From Candidatus Eiseniibacteriota bacterium (lineage in GTDB: Bacteria; Eisenbacteria; RBG-16-71-46; CAIMUX01): a stretch of DNA of 64,000 nucleotides. The DNA is taken from contig JACKCR010000005.1 in NCBI GenBank assembly GCA_020633975.1, positions 124,001 to 188,000 of the forward strand, given 5' to 3'. Below, piece after piece: positions 1 through 8,895 of the stretch. The translations under genes and the position numbers were made by a program. The notes beneath the pieces are model-generated. The model saw only the letters and a program-made list of their open reading frames with translations. It did not search any database and had not been told where the DNA came from. Each line of letters starts with the position of its first letter. Position 1 is the first letter of the stretch.

Positions 1-2139
1 GAGAAGTGCCACGAGCAGGCCGTCGCTCGGTTCGCCGGATCGGACCACGACCTCGCGATGCAGCCCGCGAACGAACACACGGTTCTCGGGAACTTCGATG
101 ACGCCACCTTCGAACAGGGAGACGTCCGTACCCGCTTCTTCCGGCGAGGGAGCGAGTTCTGGGTCGAAACCGCGGGGCCCACAGGGGACATCGACTCGTT
201 CCGCGTCGCATACACCTTCGGCTACGACCCACTCCAGCAGTACTTGATCGAGTTTCCCGCGGGCCGCTACCAATGCCTCACTGTGGTCTGGGACGTGAAG
301 GAAAAGCGCTGGTACTCCCTCTACCCCGATTCCCCGCCTCGCCCCGGCGAGTGGCTCCACTGGACAGGGACAGCGGCGAACTGGAACGGCATGTGTGCGG
401 AGTGCCACTCCACTCGACTCGAAAAGAACTACGACCTCGAAACCCGTTCCTACGCGACGACGTGGACCGAGATCGACGTGAGCTGTGAGGCGTGCCACGG
501 CCCCGCCTCTCTCCACGTAGACTGGGCCCGCCGGGTCTACACGACGGGGCGACGACCGAGCGGATTGGGAGACGACGCGGCTCACGGGCTCTTGGTGAGC
601 GCACCTGCCTCGCGCTCGCAGAATGGCCAGCTCACCATGTGCGGCCCGTGCCACGCGAGGCGCGCCCTTCTAACGGACCTCGTACCGGGTGAGGGCGCAG
701 ACCCTCTCGACGTGTTCGTCCCTGCTCTGCTCGAGGAAGGGCTCTACTTCGCGGACGGACAGATTCAAGACGAGGTCTACGTCTACTCTTCCTTCCTCCA
801 GAGCCTCATGTACCGACGAGGAGTTCGCTGTAGCGATTGCCACGATCCTCACAGCACGAAGCTTCGCGCCGAAGGAAACGCACTCTGCCTTCGGTGTCAC
901 GACCCTCTGAAGTTCGACCAACCGTCTCACCATCACCACAAGATGGAGCTCGACGGGAGGCAGAGCGACGCCAGCCTTTGCGTGCGCTGCCACATGCCAG
1001 AGCGAACCTACATGGGGATCGACCTCCGGGCCGACCACAGCTTGCGTGTCCCACGCCCGGACCTATCGATCGAACTAGGCACTCCGAACGCTTGTGCTCA
1101 GACCGGTTGCCACTCGGACCGAACCCCGGAATGGTTGGACGCGGAGTTCCGAAAGCGTCATCCTGCCGCGCTCCAGCCGCACTACGGATCCGCCTTCGCC
1201 GCGGCCCGCGCGAACCAAGCCGACGCCGGCGCAGAACTCGTCGAGCTAGCTCTCCAGGACTCGGTCTCGGACATCGTTCACGCTACGGCCCTGTCCCTGC
1301 TCGAGCACTTCCCCGAAACGGACGGAGCCGCGCGGGTGATCGAACGCGGACTGTCCCACACGGGACCTCTCGTGAGACTCGCGGCCGCGAGCGAGGCACG
1401 TCTGTTGGGAGAGAAGGGACTCTTCCTCCTCCGACCCCTCTTGGCCGACTCGATCCGGGCCGTCCGTATCGCAACGGCTCGCACCTTGGTCGAGAGCCTC
1501 GGCCCGGGAGTCCTGGCGTCCGTCGACGCGACGGAGCGCCGAGCGTTCGAGGAACTCGAAACAGCAACGAGGTACTCGGCAGACCTCGCTGACGGAGCCT
1601 TCAACTGGGCGAACCTCTGCGCGACCCTGGGGCGACCGGCCGAAGCGGAGACCGGGTACCGCACTTCGATCGACTCAGACCCGGACTTTCCACCGGCTCG
1701 AGTGAACTACGCGCTGTTCCTACACGCCCAAGGTCGAGTCGAAGATGCGGAACGACAGCTTCGGTCCGTCACCGAACGTGCTCCGGGCTTCTCCGAGGCG
1801 TGGTTCGATCTCGGCCTCCTCCTCGGGGAGCAGGGCCGAGGTGACGAAGCGCGGATCGCCCTCGAAAACGTGAAGAGGGGCGCCCCGGCCTTCGCCCGCG
1901 CGCAGTACAACCTCGCGGTCCTTCACCAACGCGCGGGAAACCTGTCGAAGGCGCTCGATTGCTGGACAGAGGCCCTCTCGGCCACACCGGACGACGCGGA
2001 TCTGCTCTTCGTGGCGGCGCGGACAGCGGAAGATGCCGGCGATCTCGAGAAGGCCCGTGCGTGGACCGAGCGCGGACTCCGCCAGAGACCGGGAGACACC
2101 CACGGCCTGGCCATCCAGAGCCGCCTCTCCAAGCGATGA
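1..2139 (+). CDS. Multihaem cytochrome c with HEAT-like and TPR repeats (5' end outside window)
   Basis: The reading frame is open from base 1, where codons for a partial haem site (the KCH end of a CxxCH) are already present, so the true start lies upstream. Visible residues show CxxCH sites at about 132, 162, 214, 277, 296 and 327 and a longer Cx4CH at about 365. A helical HEAT-like stretch follows at about 410-520, then four or so TPR units to residue 705. Covalent haem attachment means export, so an electron-transfer role in the periplasm or at the cell surface with a protein-binding tail is inferred. The substrate is not evident. It converges with the rplS operon across a shared hairpin. 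Confidence 0.85.
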   Translation, partial: EKCHEQAVARFAGSDHDLAMQPANEHTVLGNFDDATFEQGDVRTRFFRRGSEFWVETAGPTGDIDSFRVAYTFGYDPLQQYLIEFPAGRYQCLTVVWDVKEKRWYSLYPDSPPRPGEWLHWTGTAANWNGMCAECHSTRLEKNYDLETRSYATTWTEIDVSCEACHGPASLHVDWARRVYTTGRRPSGLGDDAAHGLLVSAPASRSQNGQLTMCGPCHARRALLTDLVPGEGADPLDVFVPALLEEGLYFADGQIQDEVYVYSSFLQSLMYRRGVRCSDCHDPHSTKLRAEGNALCLRCHDPLKFDQPSHHHHKMELDGRQSDASLCVRCHMPERTYMGIDLRADHSLRVPRPDLSIELGTPNACAQTGCHSDRTPEWLDAEFRKRHPAALQPHYGSAFAAARANQADAGAELVELALQDSVSDIVHATALSLLEHFPETDGAARVIERGLSHTGPLVRLAAASEARLLGEKGLFLLRPLLADSIRAVRIATARTLVESLGPGVLASVDATERRAFEELETATRYSADLADGAFNWANLCATLGRPAEAETGYRTSIDSDPDFPPARVNYALFLHAQGRVEDAERQLRSVTERAPGFSEAWFDLGLLLGEQGRGDEARIALENVKRGAPAFARAQYNLAVLHQRAGNLSKALDCWTEALSATPDDADLLFVAARTAEDAGDLEKARAWTERGLRQRPGDTHGLAIQSRLSKR

Positions 2140-2169
2140 GGGGGCGAAAGATCGACGGCCGAAGGCAGA

Positions 2170-2203
2170 AGAGCCCCGGCGCGCAGCGACGCGCCAGGGC
2201 TCT
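2170..2203. terminator. Bidirectional hairpin between convergent genes
   Basis: Stem AGAGCCC / GGGCTCT (2170-2176 with 2197-2203) encloses a second stem GGCGCG / CGCGCC with loop CAGCGA. It lies between the stops of the cytochrome gene (plus) and rplS (minus), so it can serve both. Neither side has a clear run of T. Confidence 0.7.
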
Positions 2204-2233
2204 CGGAGAGCTGGAAGAGGGTGGGACGAAGTC

Positions 2234-2590
2234 TCAGGACTTCTTGACCGGACGCTTCTCGCGGATCCGCGCCTTCTTTCCCTTGAGCTCGCGCAGGTAG
2301 TAGATCTTGGACCGACGGACGTGTCCTCTCTTCAGAACCTCCACGCTGTTGATGGAGGGAGAGTGGAGCGGGAAGATTCGCTCGACGCCGACACCATCGG
2401 ACACCTTCCGCACGGTGAAGCTCTCACGGAGTCCGGCGCCCCGGCGCTGGACGACGACGCCCTGGAAGCGCTGGAGGCGTTCCTTCTCGCCCTCGCGCAC
2501 CTTGACCATGACCCGGATCGTGTCGCCGGGGCCAAACTCGGGAAGATCCGAGCGCAGCTGGCCTTCTTCGATACTCTTCATGACGTCCAT
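2234..2590 (-). CDS. rplS: 50S ribosomal protein L19
   Basis: A 118-residue protein with the L19 pattern: a region around [13 protein letters not shown] and the [11 protein letters not shown] strand, then the basic C-terminus with [16 protein letters not shown]19 sits at the 30S-50S interface. The start chosen is the ATG at 2590, which has GGAGGGG eight bases upstream and gives the normal family length; an in-frame extension further upstream has no family similarity. It is the last gene of the rpsP-khpA-rimM-trmD-rplS group, 111 bp after trmD, and ends before a strong hairpin. Confidence 0.97.
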   Translation of the reverse strand: MDVMKSIEEGQLRSDLPEFGPGDTIRVMVKVREGEKERLQRFQGVVVQRRGAGLRESFTVRKVSDGVGVERIFPLHSPSINSVEVLKRGHVRRSKIYYLRELKGKKARIREKRPVKKS

Positions 2591-2701
2591 TGGTCGTCCC
2601 CTCCATCCCTCTAAAGTCTGTCGCGGCGTCGATGGCCGCGTCGTCTCGAAGAACCTCTCCTCGTCCGCACTCGCGGGCCCGGGTCGGCTCGACATCACCT
2701 G

Positions 2702-3457
2702 CTATGGGCGCGACTCCCACCCTTCGGCTCGGAGCCATCGCACTTCTTCGTCGCTGAGCGTCGCCGTCTCCAGGAGATCCGGCCTCCGCTCCAAGGTCCG
2801 AAGGAGCGCGTCGCGCCTCCGGGCCTCCTCGATCCGCTTGTGATGCCCGGACAGGTAGACCTCGGGGACCTTGAGACCCCGAAAATCCTCCGGCCGAGTA
2901 TAGTACCCCGAATCGAGGATCGTCCGCTCGAAGGAATCTCCTTCCGCGGACTCCATGTCACCCAGCACCCCCGGGACCAGCCTCGTGAGGGCGTCGGCCA
3001 CGATGAGGGCGGCCGGCTCTCCCCCGGAGAGGATGTAGTCCCCGATCGAGATCTCCCGGGTCACGAACTCCCGGATCCGATCGTCGATCCCTTTGTACCG
3101 CCCGAAGACCAGGACCACGTCCTTCGCCTCGAGCAGCGTCCGAACCCCTTTCTGATCGAGCCGCTCCCCCTGCGGGGTGAGGAGGACCACCTCGCGGCGG
3201 CCGTCCAACGGTGGCGGGAGGGATTCGAGCGCCCGCACCACCGGCTCTATCTTGAGGACCATTCCCGGACCGCCCCCGTAGGGCGAGTCATCGATCGTCC
3301 GGTGGACGTCCTCGGTAAACTCCCGCAAGTGGACGATCCGGATGTCCACTTTGCCCATCTTCTGCGCGACCCGGAGCATCCCTTCGTCGAGCGGCCCCTC
3401 GAACATTCGAGGGAATCCGGTCAGGATGCTGATCCGAAGCTCAGGCGTCGTCGTCAT
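2702..3457 (-). CDS. trmD: tRNA (guanine-N1-)-methyltransferase TrmD
   Basis: Makes m1G37 next to the anticodon, which prevents +1 frameshifting, using SAM in a trefoil-knot SPOUT fold. The 251-residue protein has the TrmD signatures DDSPYGGGPGMV at about residues 55-66 and GDYILSGGEPAAL at about 140, followed by the PGVLG segment. Its ATG overlaps the rimM stop as ATGA, indicating translational coupling. Position between rimM and rplS is the usual one across bacteria. Confidence 0.97.
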   Translation of the reverse strand: MTTTPELRISILTGFPRMFEGPLDEGMLRVAQKMGKVDIRIVHLREFTEDVHRTIDDSPYGGGPGMVLKIEPVVRALESLPPPLDGRREVVLLTPQGERLDQKGVRTLLEAKDVVLVFGRYKGIDDRIREFVTREISIGDYILSGGEPAALIVADALTRLVPGVLGDMESAEGDSFERTILDSGYYTRPEDFRGLKVPEVYLSGHHKRIEEARRRDALLRTLERRPDLLETATLSDEEVRWLRAEGWESRP

Positions 3458-4191
3458 CTACTGGATTCGTCGCCGCCGCTCCCCGGCGCCGTCCGGCCTC
3501 GCGCCAGGTCTTCGTTCCAGCCGTCCACGTCGAGGTCTCTCGCCTCGCGTTCCGCTTCGGCTCGTTCCTCTTCTTTACGCTGCTCTTCGCGCTTCGCCTC
3601 TCTCGCTTCCAAGGCTTTGCGTCTGGCATCGGCCCGCGCGCGCTGTCTGATCTTTCCGCGCGACTCCTTGCCACTCCGCTCTTGCCCAACCGCCTCGAGG
3701 AGGTCATCTCTCGCAGAGAGCACGATCCGTCTGGCCTCGATGTCGATCGACGCGACGAACTCGTCCTTCCTCGGGATCATCCATTCGTGATCCCCGCCCC
3801 GTACTTCCAGGACGTCGGAGCTCGGTAGCTCATGCACTCGAACGACCTCTCCCAACACCGTGCCATCCTCACGTTCGACCGACAGGCCGATGAGTTGGAA
3901 GTGATAGAAGGCCCCGTCCGGCAGGGACGGCAGCTTCTCCTCTTCCTGATGGAGCACGATACCGACGAGCTGCTCTGCCTCGTCCCGATCGTCGATCCCC
4001 TCGAAGGAGACGGTGACGTTGCCGGTTCGAACCCGCGACACGCGGATTTCGAGAGCTTCGTCGCCAACCGGTTCGACATAGAGCCGTTCGCCTCGTGAGA
4101 AGCGTGCCGGGTCTTCCCCCGTGGGAGCGACGATGACTTCACCGCGCACTCCGAACGGTTTCACGATCCGCCCGACTACGACACGAGACAC
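3454..4191 (-). CDS. rimM: 16S rRNA processing protein RimM with a long charged C-terminal tail
   Basis: RimM binds ribosomal protein S19 and helps mature the 30S head. The N-terminal RimM barrel starts at VGRIVKPFGVRGEV and the PRC-barrel half contains PRKDEFVASIDIEARRIVL. The GTG at 4191 is chosen: it lies just after the khpA stop, has GGAG seven bases upstream, and puts the conserved start motif at residue 4. At 245 residues it is about 70 longer than usual; the extra tail is rich in Arg, Glu, Lys and Ala and looks like a solvent-exposed helix or coiled coil. Its stop overlaps trmD. Confidence 0.93.
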   Translation of the reverse strand: MSRVVVGRIVKPFGVRGEVIVAPTGEDPARFSRGERLYVEPVGDEALEIRVSRVRTGNVTVSFEGIDDRDEAEQLVGIVLHQEEEKLPSLPDGAFYHFQLIGLSVEREDGTVLGEVVRVHELPSSDVLEVRGGDHEWMIPRKDEFVASIDIEARRIVLSARDDLLEAVGQERSGKESRGKIRQRARADARRKALEAREAKREEQRKEEERAEAEREARDLDVDGWNEDLARGRTAPGSGGDESSR

Positions 4192-4195
4192 TCGA

Positions 4196-4447
4196 CTACT
4201 CCAACACCTCGAGGACCGGGCGCTCTTCCGAACCAGCGGCCGCAGCGGAGAGAAGCGTACGCACCGCACGGATCGTGCGGCCGTTCTTCCCAATCAGCTT
4301 GCCGAGGTCCGTCTCCGCAACACGGAGCTCGTAGACCGTGGTCCGATCCCCTTGAACGACCTGCACGTCGACTTGGTCCGGTTCATCGACCAGAGCCTTG
4401 CTCACGTACTCGACCATCCCCTTGAGGTCCGGCGTTCCTTCCGCCAT
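4196..4447 (-). CDS. khpA: KH-domain RNA-binding protein KhpA (YlqC family)
   Basis: A single KH domain of 83 residues with the RNA-binding loop GKLIGKNGRTIRAVRTLL (GxxG loop GKNG) at about residues 49-66. KhpA proteins bind many RNAs, often with KhpB. It sits between rpsP (3 bp upstream) and rimM (4 bp downstream), its typical position, and is presumably co-expressed with them. Confidence 0.92.
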   Translation of the reverse strand: MAEGTPDLKGMVEYVSKALVDEPDQVDVQVVQGDRTTVYELRVAETDLGKLIGKNGRTIRAVRTLLSAAAAGSEERPVLEVLE

Positions 4448-4450
4448 CGA

Positions 4451-4780
4451 CTACTCCTCGCCGCCGCCGGCCTTCGCCGCCGCCTTCTTCGCCGCCTTCC
4501 GCTCCTTGAACTTCGGACGACCGGTCAGCTCCGCGACCTTGCCCGCGCGCTGACGCTTGTAGAGCGTCGCAACGGACTCGGAGCACTTCGCACCCTGAGA
4601 CAGCCAGTACTCCACCCGCTCCTCGTCGATCTGGAGCATGATGGGAGTCTGCGTCGGGTTGTAGTAGCCGACCTTCTCGATGAACCGCCCATCCCGCGGG
4701 CTGCGCGAGTGAGTCACCACGATCCGGTAGGCCGGGTGATTCCGCGCGCCAGCACGCTGCATGCGGATCATTGTGGCCAT
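4451..4780 (-). CDS. rpsP: 30S ribosomal protein S16
   Basis: The first 80 residues follow S16: MATMIRMQRAGARNHPAYRI, then VTHSRSPRDGRFIEKVGYYNP. Unlike short S16 proteins it ends in an Ala/Lys-rich tail (about residues 90-109). The ATG has an excellent Shine-Dalgarno, AAGGAGGTGA, directly upstream, which suits a heavily translated ribosomal gene. It heads the khpA-rimM-trmD-rplS run. Confidence 0.97.
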   Translation of the reverse strand: MATMIRMQRAGARNHPAYRIVVTHSRSPRDGRFIEKVGYYNPTQTPIMLQIDEERVEYWLSQGAKCSESVATLYKRQRAGKVAELTGRPKFKERKAAKKAAAKAGGGEE

Positions 4781-4810
4781 TCAGTCACCTCCTTCAGGCC
4801 TGTTCCAAAC

Positions 4811-4827
4811 GAGCCCACGACGGGCTC
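4811..4827 (-). terminator. Hairpin between ffh and rpsP
   Basis: GAGCCC / GGGCTC stem with a 5-base loop, 15 bases after the ffh stop, followed on the minus strand by GTTTGG. It could end or attenuate ffh transcripts before the rpsP operon. The T-run is weak. Confidence 0.45.
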
Positions 4828-4841
4828 CAAAGCGACGCGCA

Positions 4842-6170
4842 TCAGCGCTTCGCCATCTTCATCAACTCTTTCGGACCCATTCTCGTCAGCTGTCCCATCA
4901 TCTTCCGCATTTGGAGGAAGTCTGCGATCAGCTTCTTCACGTCCGCATTGGACGTTCCGCTCCCCTTCGCGATCCGACGACGCCGGCTCGTATCAATGAG
5001 TTCGGGACGGTGCCGCTCTTCCAAGGTCATCGATTGGATCATCGCCTGAACGCGATTGATCTGCTTCTCGTCGATCTGGAAGTTCTCGGGGAGCTGGTTC
5101 GAGAGACCGGGGATCATCTTCATGAGATCCGTCAGCGGCCCCATCTTGCGAATCTTCTTGAGCTGACCGAGGAAGTCCTCGAAGGAGAAAGTCTCCTTCC
5201 TCATCCGCTCTTCGAGCTCGGCCGCTTCTTCTTCAGAGACCTCCGCCTGCGCGCGTTCCGCCAGGCTGACGATGTCTCCCATACCCAGGATGCGCTGGGC
5301 GAGACGGTCCGGATGGAAGACGTCGAGCGCCTTCGGAGTTTCGCCGGTCCCGATGAAGAAGATCGGGATGCCAGTGACGGCACGAATGGAGAGCGCGGCG
5401 CCACCGCGCGCATCGCCATCCATCTTCGAGAGCACGAGTCCGTCGATTCCGAGCTTCTCGTGGAAGGTCTCGGCCACGGTGATCGCGTCCTGCCCAGTCA
5501 TACCGTCGACGACGAGTACGACCTGGTGGGGCTGGATCTCCTTCTTCATCCGCACGAGCTCGTCCATCATCGCGTCGTCGATGTGGAGACGGCCCGCCGT
5601 GTCGACCAGGAGATAGTCGCGTCCCTTGGTCCGCGCCTCTTCGAGCGCACGCTTCGCGATGCCGACCGCGTCGGTCTCGCCTTGCTCGAGGTGGACGGGA
5701 ATGTCGATCTGCTTGCCGAGGCTCGCGAGCTGATCCATGGCGGCAGGGCGATAGACGTCGCAGGCCGCCATCAGCGCGTTCTTCTTGCGCTGCTTCCTGA
5801 GATGATGCGCGAGCTTCGCAGTGAACGTCGTCTTACCCGAACCCTGAAGACCGACGATGAGGATCCGGGTCGGCTTCTGCTTGGATTCGACGAGCTCCGA
5901 CGTCGTACTACCGAGCGTCTCGACCAAGACGTCGTGAACGACTTTGATCACGTGCTCGCCCGGCTTCAGCGTACGTAGCGTTTCCGTACCGACCGCGCGC
6001 TCTTCGACCTTCTTGACGAAGTCTTTGGCCACCTGGAAGTTGACGTCCGCTTCGAGAAGCGCACGACGAACCTCACGCATCGACTCGCGGATGTTCTCCT
6101 CGGTCAGCGTGCCGTGACCCCGAAGCGTCTTGAAGACGCCTTCGAGCTTTTTCGATAGTTGGTCGAACAT
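4842..6170 (-). CDS. ffh: Signal recognition particle GTPase Ffh
   Basis: Binds signal sequences and the 4.5S RNA and docks ribosomes to FtsY. The 442-residue protein has the helical N domain, the G domain with P-loop GLQGSGKTTFTAKLA at about 107-121, DTAGRLH, and SKMDGDARGGAALS, and a Met-rich M domain with GMGDIVSLAERAQ leading to many methionines at the C-terminus. The ATG at 6170 fits the family start (MFDQLSKKLEGVFKTL); no strong Shine-Dalgarno is seen. The SRP RNA gene is not in the window. Confidence 0.97.
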   Translation of the reverse strand: MFDQLSKKLEGVFKTLRGHGTLTEENIRESMREVRRALLEADVNFQVAKDFVKKVEERAVGTETLRTLKPGEHVIKVVHDVLVETLGSTTSELVESKQKPTRILIVGLQGSGKTTFTAKLAHHLRKQRKKNALMAACDVYRPAAMDQLASLGKQIDIPVHLEQGETDAVGIAKRALEEARTKGRDYLLVDTAGRLHIDDAMMDELVRMKKEIQPHQVVLVVDGMTGQDAITVAETFHEKLGIDGLVLSKMDGDARGGAALSIRAVTGIPIFFIGTGETPKALDVFHPDRLAQRILGMGDIVSLAERAQAEVSEEEAAELEERMRKETFSFEDFLGQLKKIRKMGPLTDLMKMIPGLSNQLPENFQIDEKQINRVQAMIQSMTLEERHRPELIDTSRRRRIAKGSGTSNADVKKLIADFLQMRKMMGQLTRMGPKELMKMAKR

Positions 6171-6240
6171 TACGGTTTGGGCGTAGCAGTTCCTTCGCAC
6201 CCCCTTAGCTGGAGGTACGCAAAACGGGGAGGATAGCACC

Positions 6241-6282
6241 AGGGGCGCCGGATCCACAAGATCCGGAAACGCAGGCGCCCCT
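6241..6282 (-). terminator. Nested inverted repeat downstream of the cytochrome gene
   Basis: Outer arms AGGGGCGCC / GGCGCCCCT and inner arms CCGGATC / GATCCGG around a 5-base loop. It lies between the multihaem cytochrome stop (6416) and the ffh start (6170), so it may terminate the former or act in the ffh leader. TTTT follows only about 13 bases later, so intrinsic termination is uncertain. Confidence 0.4.
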
Positions 6283-6415
6283 CTCCCGGTCGTCCTGAGT
6301 CGACCGAGACAGGGGCGCAATACGAACGATCGATCGTCTGGTCGGGCGCAACGGGCGGCGCAGATCGGCCTGATCGGGCTCGCCCCGGACGGGCTCGAAC
6401 TAGCCGCCCGTCACA

Positions 6416-7921
6416 TCACCTCACGACGACCTTGCCGCCAGCCTTCCGGACGCCGTTCTGCCAGCGCACGAAGTAGACGCCAGGACCGACCTGCTCGCCC
6501 TTCCGGCCCTCACCCTGCCATTCGACGAAGAGGGAGCCGTCGCCAGCGCGGTGCGGCTTGAAGAGCGCGAGCGTCCGACCGGAAGCGTCGAACACGAGCA
6601 GCTTGCCTTCGTCACCCTCGCCAGCCGGGATCGAGAAGCGGGCCGAGTCCACTACCGGATTCGGAGCGATCGTGATCTGCTGGACGCCGTTGAGGATCTC
6701 AGACTCCAGACCGTTTCCGCCCTCGGGTACCCCGGACGTGCTCATGATCCCGTGGGGACCGGCACCGTTCGGCGTGACACCGTGGCAGACCGTGCAGTCC
6801 GACAGCGTCCCGGCCGAGCCCTGGAGGGACACGACGTTCGCGTTGTCCCGGTCGAGACCGCTCGGGTAGATCGCGTGCGGGCTGTTGTGACACCCCGAGC
6901 ACATGACACCACCGTGGCCCGTGCTGAGACGGTAGAGCTGTCCGGGTTCCTCACCGAACTGAGACGTGTGGCACGTCTCGCAGCGCGGCTCGTTCAGCCA
7001 CGGGATCCGGCCCTGCTCGATCGTCCGAGCCATGTTCCGCATGTTCCCATGACAATCCTGGCACTCGAGTCCGAAGTCCGTCCCCATCGTCCCGCGCAGG
7101 CAGCGCGCATGGACGCCCGGGTGGCACTTGTAACACCCGTCGATGCCGGGCAGAGTCTCGTCGAGGAAGTCGTGACGGTCATGGATCCGGCGGGAGAAGT
7201 AGCCGGCCTCTTGGTTGCCCTGCGTCCCCAGCGCCGGAGATGCGTGGCAACCGGCACAGAGGATCGGCGTGTTGTTCGGGTTGAACCCCTGCTCCCTCTC
7301 GTGGGCGTTCAGAATCGCCTGCTCACTCGAGTGACACCCGGACGACACGCAGCGTAGCTCGGTCGACACCGGAAGGACCGGAGCGCTTTCGGCGAGGATC
7401 GTCCCCACACCATCGCGGGCGATGATCTCCGCCTGCTGGTACGGATCCTCCGTCGTCGGTGTTGCATCGGGGAACGGAGTGAGCGGCACTCCCTCGGCCA
7501 CGAAGCGACCACTGACTGGATCGAGCTCACCGGTGAGCCCCTTGCCCGTCAGTCCGACGTCGTCCGGAAGGTTGACGCCGAAGAGATCGAAGGCGTAGGT
7601 CCAGAAGTCGGTCTTCCCCACGGAGTAGGTATTCCCGGGAATCGAGTACTCGAGGGTAACCCCCTCGTTGATCACTTGCGGGAGGCTGTTCGCGTCGCCA
7701 CGCTGGATCAGCTGCGCGTAGACGTTGTTGTAAGGCGGTAGAATCGAGAACTTCTCATGCGTCTCGTTCATGCAGTGCATGCCGAGATCGTTCCAGCTCA
7801 GAACGATGTAGTCCCCCAGCGGCGGACGCTCTTCCGCCCTTACGAGCGAACGCCCGACCAGCACGAGTGGACTGGCCAAGCAGAGCGACAGCACGAGGGC
7901 TGCGCGGTTCGGACGGTACAT
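6416..7921 (-). CDS. Secreted multihaem cytochrome c with FlgD-Ig-like C-terminal sorting domain
   Basis: A 501-residue protein. A signal peptide (about residues 1-30, RPNRAALVLSLCLASPLVLV core) follows an ATG preceded by AGGAGG. An N-terminal domain contains the segment SWNDLGMHCMNETHEKF. The middle carries seven haem sites: one Cx4CH (CVSSGCH) and CAGCH, CYKCH, CQDCH, CETCH, CSGCH, CTVCH. The last about 80 residues form a beta domain with FDASGRTLALF and GVYFVRWQNG, ending in VVVR, as in type IX secretion C-terminal domains. A cell-surface electron-transfer role is inferred. The partner and substrate are unknown. Confidence 0.85.
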   Translation of the reverse strand: MYRPNRAALVLSLCLASPLVLVGRSLVRAEERPPLGDYIVLSWNDLGMHCMNETHEKFSILPPYNNVYAQLIQRGDANSLPQVINEGVTLEYSIPGNTYSVGKTDFWTYAFDLFGVNLPDDVGLTGKGLTGELDPVSGRFVAEGVPLTPFPDATPTTEDPYQQAEIIARDGVGTILAESAPVLPVSTELRCVSSGCHSSEQAILNAHEREQGFNPNNTPILCAGCHASPALGTQGNQEAGYFSRRIHDRHDFLDETLPGIDGCYKCHPGVHARCLRGTMGTDFGLECQDCHGNMRNMARTIEQGRIPWLNEPRCETCHTSQFGEEPGQLYRLSTGHGGVMCSGCHNSPHAIYPSGLDRDNANVVSLQGSAGTLSDCTVCHGVTPNGAGPHGIMSTSGVPEGGNGLESEILNGVQQITIAPNPVVDSARFSIPAGEGDEGKLLVFDASGRTLALFKPHRAGDGSLFVEWQGEGRKGEQVGPGVYFVRWQNGVRKAGGKVVVR

Positions 7922-8101
7922 ATCGGATCCTCCTGCCGTTCCTTGGTCCGGCCCCCATGGCACACCGAATGGAGGACGAACGAGGGCCCCGTCCCCGCAC
8001 CTCCCCGCAATGGGCCACGATTGGTTGAAGGAGCAGAGGGCGCTGGGCAGGGAATCGATACAGAGTTTACCGCCGATAGGTGGATCTACGTAGGTGGGGC
8101 C

Positions 8102-8121
8102 GAGGGGGCCTTGGGGCCCTC
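8102..8121 (-). terminator. GC-rich hairpin after rpe
   Basis: GAGGG-rich / CCCTC-rich palindrome about 45 bases downstream of the rpe stop, with no T-run. It is the only strong palindrome in the 242-bp gap before the cytochrome gene. Confidence 0.35.
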
Positions 8122-8163
8122 CCAACGAAACAACGCCCTACACCTTGGTCCGAGGACGGGTTG

Positions 8164-8877
8164 CTAGGCTTCGCGGGCTGCGCGATCGATCGTATGGTAG
8201 GCGTCCAGCGGGTCCGGGGCGCCGAAGATCGCGCTCCCGGCGACGAGCCAGCGTGCGCCGGCCGCAACCACTTGGGGTCCCGTTCCCGCATCGATCCCAC
8301 CATCGACTTCCAGGATCGGAGAAACTCCCAGCTCCGTGCAGATCTCCCCGGTGCGGCGCAACCGATCCAGGGACTCCGGCATGAACGACTGCCCGCCGAA
8401 TCCCGGCTCCACACTCATGATGAGGATGAGGTCGACGAACGGGGCCCAGCGCCGTACGGCGTCCTCCAACGGCGTCCCAGGCTTGATCGCGGCACCGAGT
8501 GCGACCCCGACCCGATCCGCCTCCGCCCTCGCAGTCTCAGGCGAGAGCCCGAGCTCGACATGGACCGTGCAGAGGTCCGAGCCGGCGCGAGCGAACCGCT
8601 CCAGGTATTCGAGTGGAGACGTCACCATGAGGTGGGTGTCGAGGAAGACCCCGGGAACGTGTCGCCGGAGGGACTTCACGATCGGCGGACCGAGCGTGAG
8701 GTTGGGTACGAAGTGCGCATCCATCACGTCGACGTGCAGGATCTCACATCCCGCCCGGAGGAAGGGTTCGACGGCGCCGCCGAGATTCGCAAAGTCTGCC
8801 GAGAGAATGGAAGGAAGCGCCCGTCCCGTTGACCCCAGCTTCCGAAGCGCGTCACGCCCATTCGACATCAACGACAT
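8164..8877 (-). CDS. rpe: Ribulose-phosphate 3-epimerase
   Basis: Interconverts ribulose-5-phosphate and xylulose-5-phosphate in the pentose phosphate pathway. The 237-residue TIM barrel shows PSILSADFANLG, the metal-site strand HVDVMDAHFVPNLTLGPP, DTHLMV, the phosphate loop EPGFGGQSF and VDGGI. A 15-20 residue N-terminal extension precedes the usual start; GAAGGGA lies directly before the ATG at 8877. It is the last gene of the rsmB-PASTA-rpe run, 18 bp after the PASTA gene. Confidence 0.96.
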   Translation of the reverse strand: MSLMSNGRDALRKLGSTGRALPSILSADFANLGGAVEPFLRAGCEILHVDVMDAHFVPNLTLGPPIVKSLRRHVPGVFLDTHLMVTSPLEYLERFARAGSDLCTVHVELGLSPETARAEADRVGVALGAAIKPGTPLEDAVRRWAPFVDLILIMSVEPGFGGQSFMPESLDRLRRTGEICTELGVSPILEVDGGIDAGTGPQVVAAGARWLVAGSAIFGAPDPLDAYHTIDRAAREA

Positions 8878-8895
8878 TCCCTTCTACCCAGACCG

